This document shows, in pieces, positions 1 through 8,030 of a DNA stretch of 64,000 bases. Position 1 is the first letter of the stretch. Every line of letters begins with the position of its first letter. The translations under genes were made by a program, and so were the position numbers. The stretch is from contig NZ_CP150291.1 of NCBI RefSeq assembly GCF_038051985.1, positions 2,046,001 to 2,110,000 of the forward strand, written 5' to 3'. The DNA is from Solibacillus sp. FSL H8-0523. GTDB lineage: Bacteria; Bacillota; Bacilli; Bacillales_A; Planococcaceae. The notes beneath the pieces were generated by a model. That model ran no database searches and was not told the DNA's origin. It saw nothing but the letters and a program-made list of their open reading frames with translations.

Positions 1-333
1 ACGAACGGCAAATTAAGCTGTATGCTGACGCAGCGTAGTGGGGATACTTTCCTTGGTATTCCATTCAACATCGCGAGCTACGCGCTTTTAACGCATTTAA
101 TCGCACATGAATGTGGCCTAGAAGTCGGGGAATTCGTGCATAGTATTGGGGATGCGCATATTTATGCCAATCACTTCGAGCAAGTTAAAGAGCAGCTTGC
201 ACGTGAACCAAGAGCATTACCAACACTGAAATTAAATACAGAGAAAAAATCGATTTTTGATTTTGAGTTAGCAGACATTTCAGTAGAAGACTATAATCCA
301 CATCCAAGTATTAAAGCGCCGATTGCGGTATAG
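1..333 (+). CDS. thyA: thymidylate synthase ThyA, C-terminal part (cut by window edge)
   Basis: Thymidylate synthase makes dTMP from dUMP with methylene-tetrahydrofolate and releases dihydrofolate. The frame is open from base 1, so the start lies before the window. The visible part holds the ThyA signature [19 protein letters not shown], then [12 protein letters not shown], which contributes to the nucleotide pocket, and the conserved end ([10 protein letters not shown]). The catalytic Cys lies upstream of the window. The E. coli enzyme has Cys where this one has Gly in QRSGD; that residue is not the nucleophile. dfrA follows after 12 nt and regenerates tetrahydrofolate, so the two are almost certainly co-transcribed. 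Confidence 0.97.
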   Translation, partial: TNGKLSCMLTQRSGDTFLGIPFNIASYALLTHLIAHECGLEVGEFVHSIGDAHIYANHFEQVKEQLAREPRALPTLKLNTEKKSIFDFELADISVEDYNPHPSIKAPIAV

Positions 334-345
334 GGAGGACAAATT

Positions 346-816
346 ATGATTTCACTTATCGTCGCACATGATAAAAACTACGTTATTGGCTATGAAAACG
401 GTATGCCGTGGCATTTACCTGGAGACTTGAAATATTTTAAAGACATGACAATGGGGAAGCCAATCATTATGGGGCGGAAAACGTTCGAATCAATCGGTCG
501 TCCATTACCAGGTCGTCGTAACATCGTCATTACGCGTAATGATAAGTACCACGCACAAGGCATTGAAACCGTGTCAAGCCTAGATGCCGCACTAGCACTT
601 GTCAAAGATGTCCCAGAAATTATGGTAATTGGCGGGGCACAAATTTTTGAACAGGCCATGCCTTTAGCGGATAAATTGTATATCACACTAATCAACCATG
701 AATTCAAGGGGGACACGTACTTTCCACGCTACGATGGCTGGCGTTTAACGTCAAGCCAGCAGGCAATTGATTCAGGAGAAGGGTATACATTCCGCTATTG
801 TATATTTGAAAAATAA
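346..816 (+). CDS. dfrA: dihydrofolate reductase
   Basis: This 156-residue protein has the normal length for chromosomal bacterial DHFR and reduces dihydrofolate to tetrahydrofolate with NADPH, recycling the thyA product. Visible motifs are the N-terminal strand with IGYENGMPWHLPGDL (Asp27 is the folate-binding acid), the NADPH loop GRKTFESIGRPLPGRRN and the second cofactor motif VIGGAQIF. The ATG follows GGAGG at a good distance. A strong terminator follows directly, so thyA-dfrA ends here. The trimethoprim-sensitive type residues look ordinary and nothing suggests an acquired resistant allele. Confidence 0.97.
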   Translation: MISLIVAHDKNYVIGYENGMPWHLPGDLKYFKDMTMGKPIIMGRKTFESIGRPLPGRRNIVITRNDKYHAQGIETVSSLDAALALVKDVPEIMVIGGAQIFEQAMPLADKLYITLINHEFKGDTYFPRYDGWRLTSSQQAIDSGEGYTFRYCIFEK

Positions 817-819
817 AGA

Positions 820-855
820 AGGAGTGCTGAATTTTTCATTCAGCACTCCTTTAAA
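820..855 (+). terminator. intrinsic terminator after dfrA
   Basis: A 12-bp perfect stem (arms at 821-832 and 838-849) with a 5-nt loop is followed by a short T-rich tract. It closes the thyA-dfrA unit. Confidence 0.85.
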
Positions 856-859
856 TTTG

Positions 860-913
860 TTACATCTTAAATCGTTTTACAAAATCATTTAAGTTCATCG
901 ACAGCTCTTGCAG
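860..913 (-). pseudogene. possible remnant of a chemoreceptor C-terminus
   Basis: Read on the minus strand, 17 codons ending in a stop give LQELSMNLNDFVKRFKM. This has the look of the last residues of methyl-accepting chemotaxis proteins (LxxLxxLVxxFK). The frame is closed by an in-frame TAG immediately upstream (914-916), there is no start, and the frame differs from that of the neighbouring 930-1580 gene. I read it as a leftover of a deleted chemoreceptor. It is short, so chance resemblance cannot be excluded. Confidence 0.35.
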
Positions 914-929
914 CTAATTACGAATCCAT

Positions 930-1580
930 TCATTTGTTTTCTTTCATAAATAGGTATTGCGAATAGGTAGCGCCGTGGTTCATTTGCTGTAACAGTTCTT
1001 GCTGTGACACTTGTTGTTGCTTTTTCGTGACGAAATCATCCACAAGCGCTACATTATTCGTCATTTTTTCTAAGCGTAGTTTTTCAGCCTCAGTAGGTTG
1101 ATCACCAATAGTTTCTTTAAAGGCATCTAGCTTATTTGATAAATTTAATTTCGCATCGGCTAAAAGATCAAGCTGCTTTGCTACAAAATTGTTTTGTAAA
1201 TAGTTTGAATACGTCGTTTTCATTGCCTGCTCATCGAAATTACTCGGGTTCATGCCACCTGCGTTTAAATACGATGTGATGAGTGCTGGGTTATTCGGGT
1301 TATTGCGCAGTAAAGTTGCAAGCGCGGCCGAGCTACCAAAGCCTGATAAATCTTTATAGAGTGCATTTGTGTTGGATGGCTTTTGTTTTTTTTCATACGC
1401 CTTTAGCACGTAATCTTCAAAATTACCAAAAACTTGTGTGTTTGCTGTGTTTGGAAGTCCAACATTCTTCACTGTTTTCATCGCTAGGATTTCTGGAATA
1501 GAGTTTGATATAGGAATCACCTCTATTAGATTATCGGATAATTTCTGCAAAATTGAAAGAAAACGATCTACAAAATCCAC
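930..1580 (-). CDS. hypothetical protein, soluble, helical
   Basis: This 216-residue frame has no family I recognise. The sequence is largely helical and polar, with a Gly/Asn/Pro-rich centre (NNPNNPALITSYLNAGGMNP) and a Gln-rich C-terminal helix (KKQQQVSQQELLQQM). There is no signal peptide or clear membrane segment. The start given is a GTG with no good ribosome site. The same frame stays open about 95 bp further upstream without an ATG or GTG, so the gene may be 5'-degraded, or may start at the internal Met at residue 34. The next gene upstream, at 1704, is divergent. Confidence 0.55.
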   Translation of the reverse strand: MDFVDRFLSILQKLSDNLIEVIPISNSIPEILAMKTVKNVGLPNTANTQVFGNFEDYVLKAYEKKQKPSNTNALYKDLSGFGSSAALATLLRNNPNNPALITSYLNAGGMNPSNFDEQAMKTTYSNYLQNNFVAKQLDLLADAKLNLSNKLDAFKETIGDQPTEAEKLRLEKMTNNVALVDDFVTKKQQQVSQQELLQQMNHGATYSQYLFMKENK

Positions 1581-1703
1581 CAGTAATGGTGTAGTAAAAA
1601 ACTTTATTGTTATGAAAGGTGCATATTCACTTATGAATAAAAGGGTCTTTTGGTAAATATTCCTTTATAATAAAAGGAACTTTGTTTGATGAAAGGGAAT
1701 CAT

Positions 1704-2501
1704 ATGAAAAAATTACTCATCGTTCTCGCCTTATTAGGTATTTTTCAAATCGGTAGTACGTTGTATTACGAATCAAAAAAGCTCAATGAACCAATAGTGA
1801 TTGCGAGTGTGGTCGATTTAACGAACGCTCGTATGGATGTTTCCTACATTACAAATCGCCTTACTCCGGCAGAAGTGCAGATCATTGAAATTAGTGGCGT
1901 GCACTATTATCCACAACCACATGAAATGAATCCATTTGATACTGAACAAAAGTTCCTTGAAACCTTCGCGAATTATACGTATTATTCGATTGTTTCGCCT
2001 TCCATCCAACTTGATTCGGAGAGACTAGATGAACTAAACTATCTGCTGCAATCTACACGTGAGGCAACGATTCACTTTAACAATGGCTTTACCCAACAAG
2101 TAACATTAGATATTCATGAAGCAAAAGAAGTGCCACAGCTTGAATTTGTGTCAAGTGTAGGGAATACAGAAGGTTCACAACAAGTAATGAAAGCTGCGGA
2201 ACCAATGAAGTTAAGAGCAGTGGAGCATGTAAAAGGGGCTATTTCGATTTCGTATTTTGCAGTGAAGGGCACAGAACTTACATTACCGCTGCAAAAACCA
2301 GTTGAAATCAATGAAAATGACGAGCTTCAGTTGAATGTAACCGATCTGTTCGCTCGTTTTCCTGGCGATGATTATCTAATCCATCTCCATGTTACCGATA
2401 AAAACGGCTCAGAAATCGTCTTGCCGTTAACGAATACAATTAACGGTATGCCAAGTGAGCAGTGGGTCGAGCAGAAGATAGAGGAGCGTGAAAAGCAATG
2501 A
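1704..2501 (+). CDS. hypothetical exported or membrane-anchored protein
   Basis: This 265-residue protein has an N-terminal hydrophobic segment (KKLLIVLALLGIFQIGSTLYY) followed by an all-extracellular-looking remainder rich in alternating strands. It is probably a signal-anchored beta-rich domain; I recognise no family. The start is the ATG at 1704 because GAAAGGG lies 6 nt upstream; the frame is also open from a TTG at 1686, which has no ribosome site. Its stop overlaps the start of the next gene (ATGA), so the two are translationally coupled and probably work together at the membrane. Confidence 0.8.
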   Translation: MKKLLIVLALLGIFQIGSTLYYESKKLNEPIVIASVVDLTNARMDVSYITNRLTPAEVQIIEISGVHYYPQPHEMNPFDTEQKFLETFANYTYYSIVSPSIQLDSERLDELNYLLQSTREATIHFNNGFTQQVTLDIHEAKEVPQLEFVSSVGNTEGSQQVMKAAEPMKLRAVEHVKGAISISYFAVKGTELTLPLQKPVEINENDELQLNVTDLFARFPGDDYLIHLHVTDKNGSEIVLPLTNTINGMPSEQWVEQKIEEREKQ

Positions 2502-3061
2502 ATTTCCACAAACTTGTGTTCATTGGATTGCTGTTTCAATTTTTTGATTTTAAGTTTGGTAGCTTTGATATAATGCCGGATTTTATTGAATACGTCATTG
2601 TTGCCTATGCGTTTTCAAAGCTAGATTATCGCTATGCGAAAGAGGGCTTCATTAGTGCACTGCTGTTAATGATTTTTTCGTTCTTCAACATTTTTAATCC
2701 TTCACTACTAGATATAAATACAGGTTCAAATTTATTAACAATTACAAGTATAGTCTTTGGAATGCTCCAGATTTTTTATTTTGCTTGCATTTTTGCTGTG
2801 TCGAATCAAATCGTTCAAGATTCCTCCCGTAAATTCCCAACGGTGTTTCTTGCAGGGATAATTATTGTTAACTTGATCGCTTCTCTTAGCATACATCTTT
2901 CAGTAAACTTGGCTAGTACGCTTGTTTTATTGAGCATGGTTGCATTTTTCATTTGTTACATGTACCTGTTTATTTTCCTCTGGAAGCGTATTGGATTACA
3001 AGACAAGAAGCAGGCAGAGAAATCGACGGATCTACTAGACGCAGATATCGAGCTAGAATAA
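2498..3061 (+). CDS. hypothetical integral membrane protein
   Basis: This 187-residue protein has about five hydrophobic segments (near residues 5-20, 28-42, 50-65, 80-100, 116-135 and 140-162, some short) and a charged C-terminal tail. No catalytic motif is visible and I cannot name the family. It overlaps the preceding exported protein by 4 nt in an ATGA junction, so expression is coupled, and a terminator follows. The pair may form a two-component envelope unit of unknown role; that is inference from coupling only. Confidence 0.8.
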   Translation: MNFHKLVFIGLLFQFFDFKFGSFDIMPDFIEYVIVAYAFSKLDYRYAKEGFISALLLMIFSFFNIFNPSLLDINTGSNLLTITSIVFGMLQIFYFACIFAVSNQIVQDSSRKFPTVFLAGIIIVNLIASLSIHLSVNLASTLVLLSMVAFFICYMYLFIFLWKRIGLQDKKQAEKSTDLLDADIELE

Positions 3062-3063
3062 AC

Positions 3064-3110
3064 GAAAAAAAGTAGAGGAGCCCATACGCGCAGCCTCTAC
3101 CTTTTTTTGT
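3064..3110. terminator. bidirectional terminator between convergent genes
   Basis: A 7-bp GC-containing stem (3072-3078 with 3094-3100) is flanked by A-tract on the left and T-tract on the right, so it can serve the plus-strand gene pair and the convergent hemolysin III gene. Confidence 0.7.
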
Positions 3111-3752
3111 TTATAAATAAAACGCCACACAGCCGACCATACATCCACAACCTGCAAGTACAAACAGATGCCAAATTGCATGGTTATACGGCAACTTCGT
3201 CCACATATAAAAAATCGAACCGAATGTAAATAATACGCCACCAGCTAAAAGAAGCATAAAACCGTCAAACGTCAAATGATGATACAGTGGGCGGATTAAG
3301 AAAATAATAAGCCAGCCCATTACGATATAAAGCGATAATGAAAATTTCTCGAAACGGTGAATAAATAGGCATTTAAATACAACACCAAAAATCGCAATAC
3401 TCCAGATAACACTAAGCATAACGATGCCTGTCACACCACCAATCGCAATGAGTAAAAACGGTGTATAGGTACCTGCAATTAAAATATATATCGACGAGTG
3501 ATCTAAAATCGACCAAAGATGTTTATATTTTTCGGGCATACTATGTAATAACGTAGACATTAAAAATAATAAGATGAGTGACGCACCAAAAATAGAGAAG
3601 GCGGCAACTTGTGCGGCAGATCCAGTTTTTGCTGCATAAATGATGAGTAACACACAAATAGGTATACTAAGGAAGAGGCCAATACCGTGTGTAATGGCGT
3701 TCCAGCGTTCTTCTTTTAACGTTTTATAATCAAATGCTTCAATTGTTTGCAT
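3111..3752 (-). CDS. hemolysin III / PAQR-family membrane protein
   Basis: This 213-residue protein with seven hydrophobic segments belongs to the HlyIII branch of the PAQR superfamily, whose members are zinc-dependent membrane proteins (eukaryotic relatives are adiponectin and progestin receptors). The expected metal ligands are present: His70 in STLLHSM, Asp84 in LDHSSIY and His191/His195 in HAIWHLF. The N-terminal ERWNAITHG motif is typical. The ATG is preceded by AAGGAGCG. Real haemolytic activity is not implied; the B. subtilis homologue family is usually a housekeeping membrane protein. It stands alone and converges with the gene pair before it. Confidence 0.9.
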   Translation of the reverse strand: MQTIEAFDYKTLKEERWNAITHGIGLFLSIPICVLLIIYAAKTGSAAQVAAFSIFGASLILLFLMSTLLHSMPEKYKHLWSILDHSSIYILIAGTYTPFLLIAIGGVTGIVMLSVIWSIAIFGVVFKCLFIHRFEKFSLSLYIVMGWLIIFLIRPLYHHLTFDGFMLLLAGGVLFTFGSIFYMWTKLPYNHAIWHLFVLAGCGCMVGCVAFYL

Positions 3753-3890
3753 TTCTTTTCACGCTCCTTACTCTCTTACTATAATATTTATAACCGGTTC
3801 TTACGAATGTGCAATGTCATTTTGTTATATTGCAATATGTCATAGGCAATGTATGATAGTTAGTGGCACGAATCAATGACAAATGTCATC

Positions 3891-3919
3891 TTGGTAAAAA
3901 AATAGGATTTCTTTATAAT
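3891..3919 (+). promoter_or_regulatory. sigma-A promoter of the degV-family gene
   Basis: TTGGTA and TATAAT separated by exactly 17 nt lie 33 nt before the proposed start. Confidence 0.7.
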
Positions 3920-3951
3920 AGTGAGGAAGATAGAAAAAGGATGTGTTTACA

Positions 3952-4797
3952 TTGACTCAAATTCATATCGTAACGGATTCTACATGTGATTTAACAGATG
4001 CAGAAATTAAACAACATAACGTTCATATGGTTCCATTATCAGTACAAATTGATGATATTACGTATACAGACCGCGTAAATTTACAGCCAGATACTTTTAT
4101 TGAATTAATGAGAAAAGCAGAAAACCTACCAAAAAGCTCACAGCCATCACCAGGGGCTTTTAAGGAAGTATTTGACGAGCTTGGCAAAGACGGCTCAAAA
4201 GTCATTTCGATTCACATGACAGGTGGTATGAGTGGTACATATCAATCAGCAGTGCAAGCAGCAGAAATGTCTGACGCAGATGTTACGGTAATCGATTCAC
4301 GCTATATTGCATTCGGTTTGGCGTTCCAATTACGTGAAGCAATTCGCCTACGTGATGCAGGTGCTAGCGTGGAGGAAATCGTAGCAGGTGTTAACAAAGT
4401 ACGTGAAAACACGCGTCTTTTCGTAGTACTAGACACGTTAGAAAACATGGTAAAAGGTGGACGTATTGGGAAAGGGAAGGCAGTCGTAAGCTCGTTCCTA
4501 AACATTAAACCTATCGGACATTTAGACATCGGTGAAGTAACCATTTGTGCAAAGCCTCGTAGCTACAAGCAAGTCGTGAAGTTCTTAATTGGCGAGTTTG
4601 AAAAGGATACAAAAGGCAAAGTGGTGAAATCAGTTGCTATTTCTCATGCCGGTGCAATGGATACACTCGTTAACCCATTAATCGAGCAGCTTCGTGCAAG
4701 CGTCTATAATGGCGAAGTAGAAATCGCGTTTACCTCACCAGTAATTTCAACGCATGCAGGTGAAGGTGCAATCGGCTTCATGTACTATGCAGAATAA
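3952..4797 (+). CDS. DegV family fatty-acid-binding protein
   Basis: DegV proteins (FakB-like) bind a long-chain fatty acid and present it to the fatty-acid kinase FakA. The N-terminal IHIVTDSTCDLT, the PSPGAF segment, MSGTYQSA and the C-terminal SHAG/GEGAIGFMYY are the family hallmarks. I choose the TTG at 3952, giving 281 residues that begin just before IVTDST as in relatives; a GTG at 3943 would sit only 2 nt after the AAAAAGG site. It is monocistronic, with its own promoter and terminator. Which fatty acid is bound cannot be read from the sequence. Confidence 0.92.
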   Translation: MTQIHIVTDSTCDLTDAEIKQHNVHMVPLSVQIDDITYTDRVNLQPDTFIELMRKAENLPKSSQPSPGAFKEVFDELGKDGSKVISIHMTGGMSGTYQSAVQAAEMSDADVTVIDSRYIAFGLAFQLREAIRLRDAGASVEEIVAGVNKVRENTRLFVVLDTLENMVKGGRIGKGKAVVSSFLNIKPIGHLDIGEVTICAKPRSYKQVVKFLIGEFEKDTKGKVVKSVAISHAGAMDTLVNPLIEQLRASVYNGEVEIAFTSPVISTHAGEGAIGFMYYAE

Positions 4798-4801
4798 TTG
4801 G

Positions 4802-4834
4802 AGGTGTCCTGAATTTTTTCAGGGCACTTTTTTT
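4802..4834 (+). terminator. intrinsic terminator after degV-family gene
   Basis: The stem GTGTCCTGAA/TTCAGGGCAC (with one G-U pair) is followed by a run of seven T. Confidence 0.85.
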
Positions 4835-4903
4835 GATGATGCATTGTGATAGAATGATCGAATATTTGGCAGCTAGTTGCGATCTTCATAACATCACAAA
4901 TTC

Positions 4904-4942
4904 CTCAAAAAAGCAGCACAGCCATGTTTCAGCTGTGCTGCT
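4904..4942 (-). terminator. intrinsic terminator reading leftward
   Basis: An 11-bp perfect GC-rich stem (4912-4922 with 4932-4942) has an A6 tract on its left side, which is a U-tract for minus-strand transcription. It lies just after the stop of the small minus-strand frame at 4949-5113, and there is no larger minus-strand gene it could serve. Confidence 0.65.
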
Positions 4943-4948
4943 AATTTG

Positions 4949-5113
4949 TCAACAACGTAAATTATAACGCGCATTAGTTCGGCGAATAACAAATGTTTCA
5001 ACAAAGGTTATCATTGAAACTACGCGAAGTCGCACCGAGTCAAATGACTTTGTAACGCTACGACAAGTACGTTTTTTTCTTTTTCGTTTAGCTTTGTCAC
5101 CGCACAAGTCCAT
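4949..5113 (-). CDS. possible small basic protein (54 aa), or decayed sequence
   Basis: A 54-codon minus-strand frame begins MDLCGDKAKRKRKKR and ends YNLRC, running directly into a leftward terminator. There is no good ribosome site and no family is recognised. Two further very short minus-strand frames lie just upstream (about 30 and 24 codons, at 5145-5270), and the +1 frame also reads well for 26 codons. The stretch may therefore be a frameshifted relic or a non-coding RNA rather than a gene. Confidence 0.28.
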   Translation of the reverse strand: MDLCGDKAKRKRKKRTCRSVTKSFDSVRLRVVSMITFVETFVIRRTNARYNLRC

Positions 5114-5417
5114 AATTCAAAGCATCAAAAGTTGCCATCTGAACCGTTTGGTGCTGCGGTGGGCTCTTCATATCAAATTTGAACACGGTTGTATAAATCG
5201 CGTCCGAAATTGTAATGAAGTAGAAAAAGAATAGTAAAGCTTTCGTTCAATGTGACAAAAAACATTTCTCCTTTTAAATAACAAAATCTACATATACATA
5301 CGATATATAGAACAAAAGGTTTCATTTTTCTAAAATATTTTAAGACAATCAATTCCAATATTTTCGAAAAGTGTCTTATAATAAAATAATATTGTAATAA
5401 AGGGGAGATTGGAGTGT
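5114..5417. other. intergenic region before the ypmR-like gene
   Basis: This stretch holds no gene I can support. A TATAAT-like -10 element lies at about 5378, about 40 nt before the ypmR-like start, and is its likely promoter. On the minus strand only short frames are seen. Confidence 0.5.
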
Positions 5418-6353
5418 ATGTGGCGTTTATTCTTAACGATTTGCCTCGTCACGCTGTTAGCAGCTTGTTCGGTAACAATTGACCCGCAGACAGAGGATAC
5501 GGTATCAGAAGAGCAACCAACGATAAAAGAGCAGCCAACCATAAAAGAGGAAGTGTCGATAATGACTGATCTCGCACCTATGCTTGATGAGGAAAAATCA
5601 ACAACGGAGCGTTTTAAAGAAATCATCAGTGATGTCTTTCATTTAGATTGGTCAACTGGTAAGGAAGAAGATGCACAGGATGTCTTTTATTTAGCACTTG
5701 GCGATTCACTTACACGTGGAGTAGGCGATGAATCACAAAAATATGGCTATACGATTCGTCTTCAACATGAAATGGAAAAGTGGCCAATGATACAGTCAGT
5801 TGAGCTTGATAACCGCGGTAAAAATGGTCGTCGCAGTGATCAGCTATTAGCACTGCTTAAAAAAGGGCATTATGATGAGGAGCTCGAAAAAGCAAATCTC
5901 ATTACAATGACACTTGGTGGTAACGATGTCATGAAAATTGTTAAGAACCATTTATTTTCAATGGAAAAATCGATGTTTGATAAAGAGTTACCACGATTTA
6001 TTGAACGTTATGATAAGATTTTACAAGAAATTCGTCTGCGTAATCCAGATGCACCAATTATCATGATTGGTTTTTATAATCCATTTTCAATTGTAATCGA
6101 TGAAATAACACCATTTGAGCCAATCATTAGTGAATGGAATGCGGAGATTGAGACGTTAAGTAAAACGGATGTAAATGCATGTTTTGTACCAGTAGAGGAT
6201 TTATTTGTTTCAAATGAGGATATGGTATATCATGTAGACTTCTTCCATCCAAATAGCGCTGGTTATGATCGCATGGCAAGTCGTCTGATTGAAACGATGG
6301 AAAACTGTAATATTGAGGCCATGTCAAATGGTTTAATAGGTTTTGGAGAGTGA
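5418..6353 (+). CDS. ypmR: YpmR-like SGNH/GDSL lipoprotein hydrolase
   Basis: This is a predicted membrane-anchored esterase. A type II signal ends in LLAAC (lipidated Cys17). The mature part carries the SGNH blocks: GDSLTRGVGD (nucleophile Ser97), the Gly in NRGKNGRRS, LGGNDV (Asn of the oxyanion hole) and DFFHPNSAGY (Asp274, His277). The substrate is unknown; acyl or acetyl groups on the envelope are the usual guess. The ATG at 5418 is preferred over a TTG at 5409 because the GGGGAG site fits it. It is followed by ypmS, msrA and msrB, an arrangement resembling the B. subtilis ypmR-ypmS-msr region. Confidence 0.88.
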   Translation: MWRLFLTICLVTLLAACSVTIDPQTEDTVSEEQPTIKEQPTIKEEVSIMTDLAPMLDEEKSTTERFKEIISDVFHLDWSTGKEEDAQDVFYLALGDSLTRGVGDESQKYGYTIRLQHEMEKWPMIQSVELDNRGKNGRRSDQLLALLKKGHYDEELEKANLITMTLGGNDVMKIVKNHLFSMEKSMFDKELPRFIERYDKILQEIRLRNPDAPIIMIGFYNPFSIVIDEITPFEPIISEWNAEIETLSKTDVNACFVPVEDLFVSNEDMVYHVDFFHPNSAGYDRMASRLIETMENCNIEAMSNGLIGFGE

Positions 6354-6358
6354 GCAGC

Positions 6359-6931
6359 ATGAATAGATGGAAGGTTGCGTTTTTAGTGTTAGCAGGCGCG
6401 GTACTGTTGTCGCTTGTTAGTATCGTGTATTTTGCAACCTCAGACGTCAAGCAGGCAAGTCCAAACGAGCCGCTTGAGCTAGAGGGAAATATATTAACCG
6501 TTCAGACAACCGCGCAGGAGTTCGAATCCATCGCCAAGCAGTATTTAAACGATGCGATGAAAAAATCACCAGTACCGGTGGAGCTCGTTGTTGACGAAAA
6601 GATTTACTTATATAGTACGCTAACGGTATTTAATATTGATATTCCGATTCAAATGGATTTTAACCCCGTTGTAAGTGATGGCAATATTTTATTACAGCAA
6701 GAGGCTGTACATGTCGGTAAGTTAAATATTCCACCAAAAACAGTATTAAAGTTAATGCAAGACTCGGTTGATTTCCCGTCTTGGATTACGGTTCAGCCAA
6801 ATGATGAGCAAATTTACGTGGATTTATCGCGTATTAATATCGCCAGTGGGTCTCGTGTTCGCGCACAGGAAATTGATTTAGCCAATGATAAAATTGTGTT
6901 ACAAGTCGTCATTCCAAACGAAGAAAACTAA
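6359..6931 (+). CDS. ypmS: YpmS-like DUF2140 membrane-anchored protein
   Basis: This 190-residue protein has one N-terminal membrane segment (VAFLVLAGAVLLSLVSIVYFA) and an extracellular beta-rich domain typical of the YpmS/DUF2140 family (PxQMDFNPVVSDGNILLQQE, VQPNDEQIYVDLS). Its biochemical role is unknown. The ATG at 6359 is preferred: GGAG lies 9 nt before it, while the in-frame GTG at 6350 falls inside the site. It starts 6 nt after the ypmR stop, so the two are coupled, and msrA follows after 12 nt. Confidence 0.85.
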   Translation: MNRWKVAFLVLAGAVLLSLVSIVYFATSDVKQASPNEPLELEGNILTVQTTAQEFESIAKQYLNDAMKKSPVPVELVVDEKIYLYSTLTVFNIDIPIQMDFNPVVSDGNILLQQEAVHVGKLNIPPKTVLKLMQDSVDFPSWITVQPNDEQIYVDLSRINIASGSRVRAQEIDLANDKIVLQVVIPNEEN

Positions 6932-6943
6932 GGGGGTAATCTC

Positions 6944-7471
6944 ATGACATTACAACAAGCAACATTTGCAGGCGGTTGTTTTTGGTGTATGGTAAAGCCG
7001 TTTGATACACAGCCAGGAATTATTGAAGTCGTATCAGGCTATACAGGTGGCCATACAAAAAATCCTACATACGAACAAGTATGCAGTGAAACTACGGGGC
7101 ATTTGGAAGCCGTACAAATTACATTTGATCCAGACATTTACCCATATGAAAAATTGGTGGAGCTGTACTGGACGTTAATCGATCCAACTGATGCAGGTGG
7201 TCAGTTTTTTGATCGCGGTGAATCCTATACAACGGCAATTTTTTATCATGATGATGTTCAGCGTCAAATTGCGGAGCTATCTAAGGCGAAACTTGAAGCG
7301 AGTGGGAAATTCCACGCACCAATCGCGGTCAAACTTTTACCTGCCAAGCCATTTTATGCAGCAGAGGATTATCATCAGCACTATTACAAAAAGAATCCAA
7401 CCCATTATGAGCGCTATTCAGTGGGCTCAGGACGCGCGGGATTCATCGAACAAAACTGGGGGAAACGCTAA
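6944..7471 (+). CDS. msrA: peptide methionine-(S)-sulfoxide reductase MsrA
   Basis: MsrA reduces the S-epimer of methionine sulfoxide in proteins and is recycled by thioredoxin. The catalytic motif GGCFWC gives Cys12 as nucleophile, and [26 protein letters not shown] is the conserved core. The length of 175 residues is normal. The second Cys of GCFWCM replaces the Gly of the common GCFWG form and could be a resolving residue, as in some Firmicutes. The TAA stop shares its last A with the ATG of msrB, so both reductases are made together. No export signal is present. Confidence 0.95.
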   Translation: MTLQQATFAGGCFWCMVKPFDTQPGIIEVVSGYTGGHTKNPTYEQVCSETTGHLEAVQITFDPDIYPYEKLVELYWTLIDPTDAGGQFFDRGESYTTAIFYHDDVQRQIAELSKAKLEASGKFHAPIAVKLLPAKPFYAAEDYHQHYYKKNPTHYERYSVGSGRAGFIEQNWGKR

Positions 7472-7899
7472 TGGATAAAAATGAACGCTTAAAACAATTA
7501 ACGGAAATGCAGTACCATGTTACACAAAATCAAGGAACTGAGCCACCATTCCGTAACGAATACCACGATGTCTTCGAAGAGGGGATTTATGTAGATATCA
7601 TTTCAGGGAAGCCTTTATTCAGCTCAACTGACAAGTTTGATGCAGGCTGTGGCTGGCCTTCGTTTTCAAAGCCAATCGATGCACCAGAAGTAACAGAGCA
7701 TTTTGATACAACACACGGCATGCGCCGCGTGGAAGTACGTAGTAAAACAGCTGATTCGCATTTAGGTCACGTGTTTCCAGATGGTCCGCGTGAAATGGGG
7801 GGCTTACGCTACTGCATTAACTCAGCAGCGCTACGCTTTGTGCCAGTAACGGATTTAGAAAAAGAAGGCTACGCCGAGTATCTTTCATTATTCAAATAA
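7471..7899 (+). CDS. msrB: peptide methionine-(R)-sulfoxide reductase MsrB
   Basis: MsrB reduces the R-epimer and so completes repair of oxidised methionine with the adjacent Msr[11 protein letters not shown], the [10 protein letters not shown] block and [11 protein letters not shown] (catalytic Cys) are diagnostic. The two CxxC zinc pairs of the zinc-type enzymes are absent, as in many Bacillus forms. It overlaps msrA by one base. A strong terminator follows. Confidence 0.95.
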   Translation: MDKNERLKQLTEMQYHVTQNQGTEPPFRNEYHDVFEEGIYVDIISGKPLFSSTDKFDAGCGWPSFSKPIDAPEVTEHFDTTHGMRRVEVRSKTADSHLGHVFPDGPREMGGLRYCINSAALRFVPVTDLEKEGYAEYLSLFK

Positions 7900-7900
7900 A

Positions 7901-7944
7901 AAACTCGCTTCCAGTTGAACATTCAACTGGGAGCGAGTTTTTTA
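7901..7944 (+). terminator. terminator after msrB
   Basis: A long near-perfect stem (AAACTCGCTTCCAGTTGAA pairing with its complement after a tiny loop, one G-U/mismatch) ends in T6. Confidence 0.9.
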
Positions 7945-7950
7945 GATTTT

Positions 7951-8030
7951 AAGGAATCGAAAGTGGTAGTTCGCTTACTTTCTAGTCGGGCTCTCCAAAG
8001 CTTGTCGGGGCTGAACGGGCGCTTTTGTCC
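7951..8030. repeat. dispersed repeat, copy A
   Basis: This is a hairpin (GAAAGT 7959-7964 with ACTTTC 7977-7982) followed by GTCGGG, TCCAA, TTGTCGGGGCT and GGGCG blocks. The same order occurs at 43404-43490, where both arms of the stem are changed in a compensating way. It lies between msrB and the chemoreceptor gene, ending right at the latter's stop. Confidence 0.6.

Noticed and set aside
390-716. Minus-strand frame opposite dfrA
   Set aside because: It lies wholly inside the recognisable DHFR gene and has no independent start signal or motif.
3111-3752. Haemolysin/virulence factor
   Set aside because: The name of the family is historical; the sequence shows only a PAQR-type membrane protein with zinc ligands.
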